NCBI GenBank assembly: GCA_032718475.1
Contig: JAUCBJ010006711.1
Location: 1-64,000 of the forward strand
Direction of reading: 5' to 3'
Length of the DNA stretch: 64,000 nt
DNA from: Nemertoderma westbladi
Lineage: Eukaryota; Xenacoelomorpha; Nemertodermatida; Nemertodermatidae
The notes beneath the pieces are model-generated. The model did no database searches and was not told the origin of the DNA. It worked only from the letters and a program-made list of their open reading frames with translations. Shown piece by piece: positions 25,961-34,049 of the stretch; position 1 is the first letter of the stretch; each line of letters opens with the position of its first letter. The translations under genes were made by a program, and so were the position numbers.

Positions 25961-27650
25961 AATTTGTATTTTGGGGCCATTTATTTTTCATTCGGTGCTA
26001 ATTGGTGGACCAATGAGAAGCGTACAACGTAGCGAGAGATGAGCCAGGCCAATCATAGGGCATAAATTATCTTATTGCTCAAATGTGAGGCAATGGAAAA
26101 TTCTGTTAGGATTCCATGTCCCAGATTAGTGTAAGGGCCGTATTGCGTTGAACAATGAGCTGGGCCAATCATAGGGCATAAAGCACTTTATTGCTCGAAT
26201 GTGAAGCTGTGGAAAATTCTGTTTGGTTTCCATGTGCGATATTTAGTATAAAAGGCCGGTTTGCCTTCGGTTATCACTTCTACTTCTTGTAAAATTTACC
26301 CTTCTTAGTTTATTTGGTTTCTTGTTGAAACTTTGTTTGATAAATCCTTTGTAAAACTGTAAATATACTGCAAATTCCTGAACATGTTTTCTTTTGGTCC
26401 AACTTTGGGACAGCCAAACATCGGGAAGATGGCAGCCTAGACCGTTAGGCCGTCAGCAACGCAGGGAAAAGATGTCCACAACACGCTAGCACCCACATTG
26501 GATTGACCGCGCACCCCCATTGCCCTTTGAAATGCTCAACTTGCCATGCAGCGCCCGCTTTGTGAGAAAGGTAAGACTTTGTTCGACGCCCTTGCCCGCC
26601 GTAAGACCTATAGATCAGGGTAAGCGTGACGCCGTCCTGGACGCCGCAAATTTAGGATCAAATAATTATATTCAGACAGAAACCCCCCCCCCCCCCCCCC
26701 CCCTTTTGTCAGTCCTACGAACCCCTGGGTTAACCTGTACTTCCTACAGGTGCGAACTATTGCCATTCGTCAGTACGCGAGTACATAGGTACGGACAGCA
26801 TATGTTCCATAATTTAGTGATTCGTAGTACTGGCTGTTTGGTACCAGTTCGCTTTGTAGAACGTACATTAGTACCCCCCCCCCCCCCCCCCTGTCTGGAG
26901 TTAGCTATTTGATCAGGCAAGGAGTATTTCTGCTACCGGCACACTGCTTGGCCTAGGGAGGTTTTATTAATATCCTACCGTGCCTTGCCACGTACTGATA
27001 GGTATTGCTGCTAACTACCGCAGCAACAAAGTTCTAGAATTAAATTAGTATACCAGATCAGCTAACGTACGGTAGCGATTAACCCCTATTTATTATCTTA
27101 CAACCAGAATCTGGTATTAGTGCCGATCACGGGTGTAGTTACTAACACCATGGTTGCCCATTGGGTTGTGGATAGGAAGGAGAGAGCTTTGACGTCATTT
27201 GTGAGTATAAAGTTCTACAAAACGCGACTAGTTTATTTTAGTAGCTAGCGCACGGTATCATTTCGGTCAGAAAATTACTAAAACCTAGTAAAAAGGAAAT
27301 ACACGAAATTGTTTTATTTGTAACACACCCACACACACACGCCCTAAAACATATTCGCCCTTAGAGTTCTACTAGCTATAGCGCACTATACATTATTTTA
27401 GGTAGAAATTATCTGTATTTGTAAAATTAGGATCTGATATTTAGTTACGGCAAGAAGGAGTATTTCACTTTCGTTATTAAACTGTTGTTTTCTGCGCAGC
27501 AGTATTGTTACATTTAGGCCTGACCCTTTAGACTGATTTCGTAAAGGGGGATCAGTTATTGTTACATTAGGCACGACCCCTTTCGACTGATTTAGGACTG
27601 AATCAGTGTTGTTACGCTAGGTCTGTTAACCCACTAGCTCGTATATAAAC

Positions 27651-27672
27651 CATATAAATCACACCGCGGCAA
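27651..27672 (+). promoter_or_regulatory. TATA-like core promoter of outer 5' LTR
   Basis: CATATAAATCACACCGCGGCAA is shared base for base with the LTRs of the nested element, in sense orientation, although the LTRs are otherwise strongly diverged. A TATA-like box followed by an invariant GC-rich block is the best candidate core promoter and transcription start region. Confidence 0.6.
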
Positions 27673-28011
27673 GTTACTGTATTTAGGACTGACAGTGATA
27701 GTTATGATTCGCTGCTCGGGGATTGTTTTCCCGTGAGTTTGGTCTGTTACTGTAACTGTACATCTGCCTCACTGGTTAGAGGACAGGTATCCTTTTGTCT
27801 AGTACGTAGGCATTAGACCCGCTCACGTACATAGAATAGATACTAGGCTCTGTTCCTCGCCAGTAGTCGTTTGTGTATTGTATCTGTTTGTTTAGATATC
27901 CTGGACTGGGATTTGTTGTCAGATACTGTACGAGCCCGTATACATTACTAGAGTCTCATAGTAAGATACATCGTTACTAGGATCTGGTAAGCGGTATACT
28001 ACTGGACCCTT

Positions 28012-28239
28012 ACAGTAGGAAGTATATTATACATATTCTGAAATTAGTGTATAGTATTTCTATCGTAGTGTAAAATATTCCTACCTTACAGTAGGAAGTA
28101 TATTATACAAATTCTGAAATTAGTGTATAGTATTTCTATCGTAGTGTAAAATATTCCTACCTCACAGTAGGAAGTATATTATACAAATTCTGAAATTAGT
28201 GTATAGTATTATTTCGATCTGTTAGCTATTGTAAGTAGG
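28012..28239 (+). repeat. 76-bp tandem repeats at LTR/leader junction (primer-site region)
   Basis: ACAGTAGGAAGTATATTATAC begins units at 28012, 28088 and 28164, a 76-bp period with three copies. The first overlaps the LTR end, so the expected primer-binding site lies in the repeat. The region after the LTR begins GTAGGAA in both elements and lacks the TGG normally complementary to a tRNA CCA end. Each unit also carries an imperfect inverse, TAAAATATTCCTAC. Confidence 0.75.
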
Positions 28240-28501
28240 AGATATTTAAAAATTAAGGTTAGTAAATTTAGTAATTTAGAACGTCTCCTGCTTCAGTAGG
28301 CTTTTAGGGTAGCTAGTACTTTCGTATTTAATATTTGACTAGCTAACAGTTAGTTTGTAGCACTTTGTTTTACGCCGTGTGTGTGCGGTGTTACTTTCGG
28401 TACTTGAAAAGGTACATAGGGTTTAAAGACCAATTTGTATCGGTACCTAGGAAGATTTTTCGTAAACGTAGAAGTAAAACTCTCACCTTCGACCTTTTCA
28501 G
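28240..28501 (+). other. Outer leader, proposed intron ending in a 3' splice site
   Basis: Non-coding leader. It ends with a pyrimidine-rich CCTTCGACCTTTTCAG (AG at 28500-28501) that has a counterpart in the nested element at 54400-54401. A possible donor upstream is GTAAGC near 27986 in the LTR. No other feature is seen. Confidence 0.45.
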
Positions 28502-28652
28502 GGCTCAAGGACTCATTTCTGGACCGCTTCGAGGATTAGACCGCTTTTCGCAAAGTTTGGGAGACAATAAATTCGTCCGCGCCGCCGAAAAACGGAAAGA
28601 CCCACGTCCGGTTTGTATTTGGGAATTTGTACGACTGGAAGATCAAAGGAAC
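28502..28652 (+). other. Conserved leader exon candidate (outer)
   Basis: Bounded by TTTTCAG on the left and GTAAGT (28653-28658) on the right. The interior is one of the best conserved non-coding stretches between the two elements: ACTCATTTCTGGAC, CAAAGTTTGGGAGA, AACGGAAAG and CGGTTTGTATTTGGGAAT all have close matches at 54399-54221 on the minus strand. It is probably a 5' UTR exon that splices to a downstream acceptor such as the one before ORF3. The ORFs crossing it (28365-28685, 28613-28891) do not extend consistently in the nested copy. Confidence 0.5.
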
Positions 28653-28844
28653 GTAAGTTTTACGACTCGCGTCGTTCAAACTTAAGAAAGCACAGTAGTA
28701 CTCAAAATTTGTGGGTTTCACTGTCTATTAGTAGTGTTGTTGGTACTTATTTTCCCGTTAGACGTTGCTGTTTTGCCTATTATTTGTACTTGTTGATCTA
28801 CATTTTGGTAACGTATACCATTATCTCATTTATTCGTACAAATT

Positions 28845-28858
28845 TAGCCGGTAGGCTA
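28845..28858 (+). other. Leader hairpin TAGCC-GGTA-GGCTA (outer)
   Basis: A 5-bp stem with loop GGTA. The core GCCGGTAGGC is identical to the first of three hairpins in the nested element's leader, in sense orientation. Confidence 0.5.
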
Positions 28859-28900
28859 GATTACTACTTATTTTATTATATACCTTGTTAGTTTTATTCG

Positions 28901-29060
28901 TACCGGTTAGGGTATATATATGATATATATATATATCAAGGTAAGTTTGACATTTGTACATTTCGACATTTTGACATTTTGACATTCTGACTTTGTTGAT
29001 TTATTGTACCGGTTAGGGTATATATATACTATATATACCAAGGTAAGTTTGACACTTCAA
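28901..29060 (+). repeat. 106-bp direct repeat with (TA)n palindromes and GTAAGT sites
   Basis: TACCGGTTAGGGTATATATA begins at 28901 and again about 106 bp later at 29007. Each copy is followed by an alternating TA palindrome and then by AAGGTAAGTTTGACA, an excellent 5' splice-site match (GTAAGT at 28941 and 29043). Between them is a GACATTTTGACATT-type short repeat. The region lies just upstream of the gag start and holds no gene. Confidence 0.7.
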
Positions 29061-29112
29061 CATTCAGACACTTTGACATTTTATTACCCATACTTGACGT
29101 ATATAATAAGAC

Positions 29113-29964
29113 ATGAGTGACACACCCCATTCGACGAGATACCCACCTACCGACTATGACTCGTGCGACCCGGACAGATCGACAGTAGACGAACCAAGAA
29201 GGAGAACCCGAAATTCCACCGATGTCACACCGCTTGCGTCGCCGGTACCCCGAACGGAAATACCGGAAGCCGCAACGCGTGGCGACTGCAGAATCGAAGA
29301 TTTCCTTACCGTCCCGCAGACTAGATCGCGGGAACCGGACATGGTAAGTTCGACTGGAAGCCAGGAGAACGTTATTAGAAGTATAGGAGGACACATGGCC
29401 CAGATTACTCGGAACCTTGTTGAAGGTTTTCGCGTTTTACGCGAGTTAACCGCCCCGATGTCGAGTTACGAGTTCTACTCCTTACAGGTAAGGATAGAAA
29501 GTCGGGTACATGCTTCCGTAGATAAACTTAAAGGTTTACACGAACTTGCAGAGTTGTGTGGCGACAACTTTACTCAAGTAAAGATAGTAGATAAATTAGT
29601 AAGTGCGAGAGAAAGCATTATCCAGTTTAAGTCAGTAATAAGATTGGCTCAACGGGAGCAGTTTGACCAACTGCTAGGTGAGTCAGTTTCGGACGCGTTG
29701 TTACAACCCGAAGAGGAAGAAGAACTCTACTGCCTGGACGGAAGGTTGGAAACGCTCACCAATTTTCTTCGTAGATGCGGCGTACCGATCGACGAACCGA
29801 AAGTCGAACCGCGAGGAACGACGGAAGTTCTCACTACGGAAGGCTCGCGAGCCTACCAACATCCACCACTGGATAGATCGTTCGTTAGCGTACGGAGCGA
29901 CGTTGAACGAACGAAGATTTCCTTACCGTCCCGCAGACTAGATCGCGGGAACCGGACATGGTAA
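29113..29964 (+). CDS. Gag N-terminal fragment (outer)
   Basis: An open stretch of 283 codons, homologous over nearly its full length to the first 283 codons of the nested gag (MSD start, TDYDSCD, EDFLTVPQ, MVSS, FYTLQVR-like, DQLLGESVSD, LLQPEEE). It is charged, with predicted helical stretches, no signal peptide and no membrane segment. BEL Gag N-termini are poorly conserved, so the assignment rests on position. The last ~15 codons come from the duplication junction and are out of the ancestral frame. Confidence 0.8.
   Translation: MSDTPHSTRYPPTDYDSCDPDRSTVDEPRRRTRNSTDVTPLASPVPRTEIPEAATRGDCRIEDFLTVPQTRSREPDMVSSTGSQENVIRSIGGHMAQITRNLVEGFRVLRELTAPMSSYEFYSLQVRIESRVHASVDKLKGLHELAELCGDNFTQVKIVDKLVSARESIIQFKSVIRLAQREQFDQLLGESVSDALLQPEEEEELYCLDGRLETLTNFLRRCGVPIDEPKVEPRGTTEVLTTEGSRAYQHPPLDRSFVSVRSDVERTKISLPSRRLDRGNRTW
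29838..29857 (+). repeat. Palindromic motif copy 1 (gag)
   Basis: GGAAGGCTCGCGAGCCTACC; read as EGSRAYQ, the third reading frame. Confidence 0.9.
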
Positions 29965-32060
29965 GTTCGACTGGAAGCCAGGAGAACGTTATTAGAAGTA
30001 TAGGAGGACACATGGCCCAGATTACTCGGAACCTTGGTGAAGGTTTTCGCGTTTTACGCGAGTTAACCGCCCCGATGTCGAGTTACGAGTTCTACACCTT
30101 ACAGGTAAGGATAGAAAGTCGGGTACATGCTTCCGTAGATAAACTTAAAGGTTTACACGAACTTGCAGAGTTGTGTGGCGACAACTTTACTCAAGTAAAG
30201 ATAGTAGATAAATTAGTAAGTGCGAGAGAAAGCATTATCCAGTTTAAGTCAGTAATAAGATTGGCTCAACGGGAGCAGTTTGACCAACTGCTAGGTGAGT
30301 CAGTTTCGGACGCGTTGTTACAACCCGAAGAGGAAGAAGAACTCTACTGCCTGGACGGAAGGTTGGAAACGCTCACCAATTTTCTTCGTAGATGCGGCGT
30401 ACCGATCGACGAACCGAAAGTCGAACCGCGAGGAACGACGGAAGTTCTCACTACGGAAGGCTCGCGAGCCTACCAACATCCACCACTGGATAGATCGTTC
30501 GTTAGCGTACGGAGCGACGTTGACAACGTTGGCGACGTTAGTAGAACAGCATCTGTAATTACTCGACAACAACAGGAGGTTGCACGCCGACAACAAGTCG
30601 CCGAGGAAGAAGCGCAACACCAGATGGCACAGATCGCCATCGAGGGAGAGAAACAACATAGAGAGGACGAGGCAAGAATTGCGCAACTCAAGGCGCAAGC
30701 CAAATTCGAAGCATCGGAGATGCGGAGACTGGAGGAGGACTTAGCGCGAGAAGCGGCGGCAGCAGCCGACGAGTTAGCACGGAAGAAACCAGCATCCGAC
30801 GCTCGTGCCAAGTTGGAGGCGCGACAAATAAACGCTCGATTAGCTATACAGGAAGCGGAGTTAGCGGCACAACAACAAGTAGCGGATCGACGCGAAAGGG
30901 AGATGCAACTACAGTTCGAACTAAATCGTAGATCGCGCGAGACAGCGAACGCGCAAGCGGATCTCGAACTCGACGCGAGTGATAGATCTATAAGATCGCG
31001 AACTGGACACGACTTGTCTGCCCTGGATCGTATGGAAGCTCGATATCGCGGAATACAAATGCGAATCGAGAAAGGAAGTGTGGGAGCGATAGATCGAGGA
31101 GAGGAGTTCGTCGAGGATTACTGTAAACGTTTTCCCCAAGTTATTCCTATGCTCAAACCCACGACTCCGATAAAACCGGTCTTTGTTACGAAACCTAAGG
31201 AAATAACGCCTGTGCATTCGACGCAAGGCAACAGGTTTGTTGTGACGGAAATACCACAACCTAGGGCAACTTCGTCGCCAATTTTAGCAGGTAACATAAC
31301 TAGTCCACCTACAGTAAGTCGTAGTCTACTTGTAGGAAGAGAGGAACCTGCGTTTATGACCATTAAACAGGTGAGTAAACCATTACAAGTTAAACCTGTG
31401 ACGTGCTGTGCAAATCCAGTTATTTACAGACCGACTACGAAACCCGACTATTTCACTCGACCGTTGACACAATGTTCGACGCAACCTACGACTTCGTGGA
31501 AGGCTTGTGAGCCTACCGAATTACGGAGGAGGATGGATGTGGGTAGTACCCACGGGATCGGACAATGTATAACGAGACCTACGACTTCGTGGAAGGCTTG
31601 CGAGCCTACCGAACAACGGAGAGCCGTAGATTCCGGACCACAACAGACAAGACCAAGAATAATACGCCGGGCACGAACCCGCCAGCCACCTTATCCGGAC
31701 GACAGCGACTCATCTAGCGACTCGGAGTCGACGGAACGGGAAATATTCCGTACTGGAGCGGCGGAGGATTACAAACGAGAGGAGAGGTCGACGAATCCAT
31801 ACATCGACAATCCACCTCGAGAAACACCCCAACAGAAACCCACGTTGAAACCAGCGGAAACGATCAGCGCTAAACAGTTCACCGAGATGACGGACAGAAT
31901 AGCTCAACTCGAAGAACGACTCGAAGCGCAACCGTCGGATCGATCACGGACCAGCATGGAGTTGGAACAACCTAGACAACATCGACCACCGAGGAGAGAA
32001 CAGGAGACTAGACGGACTCCGACCCATCGAGAAGAAGATCCCGTTAATAATTCCTACTGA
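29958..32060 (+). CDS. Gag fragment: repeated N-terminal region, coiled coil and linker (outer)
   Basis: 700 codons. Residues ~1-190 repeat the gag N-terminus through the 617-bp duplication. Residues ~195-350 are Gln/Glu/Ala/Arg-rich with no prolines, an expected long coiled coil. The rest is a Pro/Thr/Arg-rich linker that includes two copies of TTSWKACEPTE, each made by the palindromic motif. The ATG at 29958 is an internal Met (MVSS) of the ancestral protein, so initiation here would be secondary. It ends at TGA 32058-32060; the same frame resumes and continues into the DUF1759 region. Confidence 0.8.
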   Translation: MVSSTGSQENVIRSIGGHMAQITRNLGEGFRVLRELTAPMSSYEFYTLQVRIESRVHASVDKLKGLHELAELCGDNFTQVKIVDKLVSARESIIQFKSVIRLAQREQFDQLLGESVSDALLQPEEEEELYCLDGRLETLTNFLRRCGVPIDEPKVEPRGTTEVLTTEGSRAYQHPPLDRSFVSVRSDVDNVGDVSRTASVITRQQQEVARRQQVAEEEAQHQMAQIAIEGEKQHREDEARIAQLKAQAKFEASEMRRLEEDLAREAAAAADELARKKPASDARAKLEARQINARLAIQEAELAAQQQVADRREREMQLQFELNRRSRETANAQADLELDASDRSIRSRTGHDLSALDRMEARYRGIQMRIEKGSVGAIDRGEEFVEDYCKRFPQVIPMLKPTTPIKPVFVTKPKEITPVHSTQGNRFVVTEIPQPRATSSPILAGNITSPPTVSRSLLVGREEPAFMTIKQVSKPLQVKPVTCCANPVIYRPTTKPDYFTRPLTQCSTQPTTSWKACEPTELRRRMDVGSTHGIGQCITRPTTSWKACEPTEQRRAVDSGPQQTRPRIIRRARTRQPPYPDDSDSSSDSESTEREIFRTGAAEDYKREERSTNPYIDNPPRETPQQKPTLKPAETISAKQFTEMTDRIAQLEERLEAQPSDRSRTSMELEQPRQHRPPRREQETRRTPTHREEDPVNNSY
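30455..30474 (+). repeat. Palindromic motif copy 2 (gag)
   Basis: Copy 1 repeated by the 617-bp duplication. Confidence 0.9.
31498..31517 (+). repeat. Palindromic motif copy 3 (gag linker)
   Basis: GGAAGGCTTGTGAGCCTACC; read as WKACEPT. Part of a duplicated coding block with copy 4. Confidence 0.9.
31591..31610 (+). repeat. Palindromic motif copy 4 (gag linker)
   Basis: GGAAGGCTTGCGAGCCTACC; read as WKACEPT. Confidence 0.92.
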
Positions 32061-32117
32061 CGAACAACGCGCGGAAGGGAGCGACTGTACGACGCTGCCG
32101 AACAGGGACGCGGACAG

Positions 32118-32792
32118 TTGGACTTAGTTAGCGAGATTGCGAAATTCGCGGCTAGACACGGATTACCGGCACAGCAACCGCCGAAGTTCTCTGGCAACGC
32201 GAAACACTGGCGCACACTGGTAGACTACGTAGAGTCCCAGATCGCTAAGTGTGCTTTCACCTCGATGGAGAAGTTTAATTACTTGCTCCAAGTTCTGTCT
32301 GGTGAGCCGAAACGATTAGCGGAAACCTTTATTGGAGTTCCCGATGCCTTTGAGTTGGCGTACGACCGTTTATATTCGATTTACGGAGGTAACGTCGCCA
32401 TGGCTAAATCCATTATCGAAGACCTCTGCAGAGGAGGCAACATTTCGAAACCGATCGACCTTTTACGACTCGCTGACGAAATCAAGAACACTATAGGGAC
32501 TTTACGATCTATTGGACAACTCGAGTACGCTAACGCACCGACGGTTCTCATTCGAATAATCGGTCGACTTCACCATCGACTAAGACGAGAATGGCGACGC
32601 ATCGAGTACCAGCGTGAAGAGGCCGGAGGGTTATTAAAACTCACCGATGTCTATCAACTGATTTCACGGGAGGCCGTGATCGAGACTCGATCGAACTATA
32701 CCGATCACCATATCGCGGCGGAAGGGATAGCTGTTTCTGCGCCGAATCGGACTAAACCATCTCCGACGAACGCAAAAGCCGTTACCTACTGA
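32118..32792 (+). CDS. Gag capsid-like domain (DUF1759 type) fragment (outer)
   Basis: In frame with the preceding piece, separated only by the TGA. PPKFSGNAKHW, FNYLLQ, LSGEPKRLAETF and AYDRLYSIYGG are the conserved signature of the BEL/Pao Gag domain (DUF1759). The nested copy matches almost throughout. The frame stops at 32792 after an indel; the next 376-codon piece continues in another frame with zinc knuckles. Confidence 0.85.
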   Translation: MDLVSEIAKFAARHGLPAQQPPKFSGNAKHWRTLVDYVESQIAKCAFTSMEKFNYLLQVLSGEPKRLAETFIGVPDAFELAYDRLYSIYGGNVAMAKSIIEDLCRGGNISKPIDLLRLADEIKNTIGTLRSIGQLEYANAPTVLIRIIGRLHHRLRREWRRIEYQREEAGGLLKLTDVYQLISREAVIETRSNYTDHHIAAEGIAVSAPNRTKPSPTNAKAVTY

Positions 32793-32856
32793 GACTTCTA
32801 AAGTTCTGACGCCTATCGGCACCACGCAGCCACGACAACAGTTACCGGCGGACTTT

Positions 32857-33987
32857 GTGGGATGCTCATACTGCGAGCGGAACGGCAGAAACCATAGCGG
32901 ACATAAACTACGTGGATGTCGCGCTTTTAAAGAGTTAGGGATCGAGGAGAGGAGACTCCAAATCCGATCTCTAGATTCCTGTTGGAGATGTATGAAGCCA
33001 GGACATGTCCGGAAGGATTGCCCGAGCGACGATACATGTTCTCTGTGTGGACGTAACCATGACGCGTTGCTTCACACAACCAGTCATACTCCGACCAGAC
33101 GCTTTCGACGAGAGCATCCAGATAAAGCGGCTAGATGCGACGCGCTTTACAAGGAGCGTGCGCCGCGCGAGATCCGTACCTTTTATACCGACTGTATGGA
33201 TCAGTCAGGATCATCGGACGAGGACGAGGAGGAAGACGACACTTTCTACGTGCATGCAGGTGAGGAACAGCCATCGATAACGCTCCTCACACAGAACCAA
33301 CTGAAAGGGTTTAGCGTGATTCCTATAAAGATTACCGGAACCCGAGGGAGCAAGCGTATATACGCCATCTTAGACTCTGCGTCATCACATAGCTATGTCG
33401 ACGAACAAGTAGCCGACGTAGTTACGGACATGAGTCAAGGTAAGACTGCTCAGTATACTGTAAGCAGCATGCATGGTAAGAGAGCGATCCCTGTGACGAG
33501 AGTAAAACTAACTTTGGACACTCTTCTTTCCAAAGCGGAACACAGCAAGGAGGAGCGCTCATTACTTCCGGTAAGAAATTTGACCTTTGCAGCTACGAAG
33601 GACTTTAGTAACTTGCTCGGCCCTGTGCTAGAGCAATCACCGGAAGATCGTAAGTATTTCCGACACCTTGGAATACCGGAATGTCCTGTTAATTATCGTT
33701 CCATTGCGATGTTAATTGGGACAGACCAGTTTAACTTACATCAGGTATGGGAGACACGCCCATCTGTTATTACAGCGGGCAACCCCTACGCATGTAGAAC
33801 TCCCATAGGTTGGTATACTAGAGCACCAATACGTTCACTAGAGGTAAGTGACCAGGAGGACGACGTTTTGAGTACGTGTAGTTTATTGACTAACACGATA
33901 GATAATTCTCCTTCACACTCCCGTGGTCCAATTGTACGGACGGCACTACCGGCGTCACTAACGCAGACGCCACCGATACTGACGTAA
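32857..33987 (+). CDS. Gag zinc knuckles plus aspartic protease (DUF1758/A16 type) fragment (outer)
   Basis: 376 codons. Near residue 45 is CWRCMKPGHVRKDC (CX2CX4HX4C), followed by CSLCGRNHDALLH (CX2CX3HX4H), typical of BEL nucleocapsid; an earlier CSYC...H...C cluster may be a third finger. An Asp/Glu-rich stretch leads to the protease: IPIKITGTRGSKRIY then ILDSASSHSYV, where D-S-A/S is the expected catalytic Asp motif of the BEL A16-like protease. The tail (YFRHLGIPECPV, LIGTDQFNLH) matches the nested copy. It ends in a stop at 33987. Confidence 0.85.
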   Translation: MGCSYCERNGRNHSGHKLRGCRAFKELGIEERRLQIRSLDSCWRCMKPGHVRKDCPSDDTCSLCGRNHDALLHTTSHTPTRRFRREHPDKAARCDALYKERAPREIRTFYTDCMDQSGSSDEDEEEDDTFYVHAGEEQPSITLLTQNQLKGFSVIPIKITGTRGSKRIYAILDSASSHSYVDEQVADVVTDMSQGKTAQYTVSSMHGKRAIPVTRVKLTLDTLLSKAEHSKEERSLLPVRNLTFAATKDFSNLLGPVLEQSPEDRKYFRHLGIPECPVNYRSIAMLIGTDQFNLHQVWETRPSVITAGNPYACRTPIGWYTRAPIRSLEVSDQEDDVLSTCSLLTNTIDNSPSHSRGPIVRTALPASLTQTPPILT

Positions 33988-34049
33988 CCGATCTGGACAC
34001 GACCATATGGACCTCTGACTTACAACTACTTGCAGTAGACCAGGTTGTA

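Larger units (their letters stand above)
25745..28014 (+). repeat. 5' LTR of outer element (2,270 bp)
   Basis: Direct repeat of 61682-63950. It starts TGATGAATTATTTC and ends GACCCTTACA. It contains a tRNA-like block near its 5' end, two poly-C tracts (about 26684-26703 and 26877-26891), a CA-dinucleotide run near 27325, a degenerate ~60-bp repeat of TTGTTACATTAGG plus GACTGATTT (27500-27620), and a TATA-like site at 27651. The 130-codon frame at 26520-26912 runs through both poly-C tracts and is not credible. Confidence 0.93.
29295..30524 (+). repeat. 617-bp tandem duplication within gag
   Basis: Sequence from CGAAGATTTCCTTACC (29295) to about 29911 repeats from 29912 with only a few differences (for example CTTGTTGAAGG against CTTGGTGAAGG), so the event is recent. 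A length of 617 is not a multiple of three, so the copy puts gag out of frame. The nested element has a single copy. Confidence 0.95.

Noticed and set aside
26684-26703. Poly-C tracts as regulatory elements
   Set aside because: Their length varies between LTR copies, as expected of homopolymer slippage or sequencing uncertainty; no further support.
26520-26912. 130-codon frame in the 5' LTR (and shorter versions in the 3' LTR)
   Set aside because: It runs through two poly-C tracts that supply proline codons, and changes length between the LTRs with tract length.
28365-28891. Leader ORFs of 106 and 92 codons as a small accessory gene
   Set aside because: Only a short MYLGIC-type stretch is shared with the nested leader; conservation follows the predicted exon, not a reading frame.
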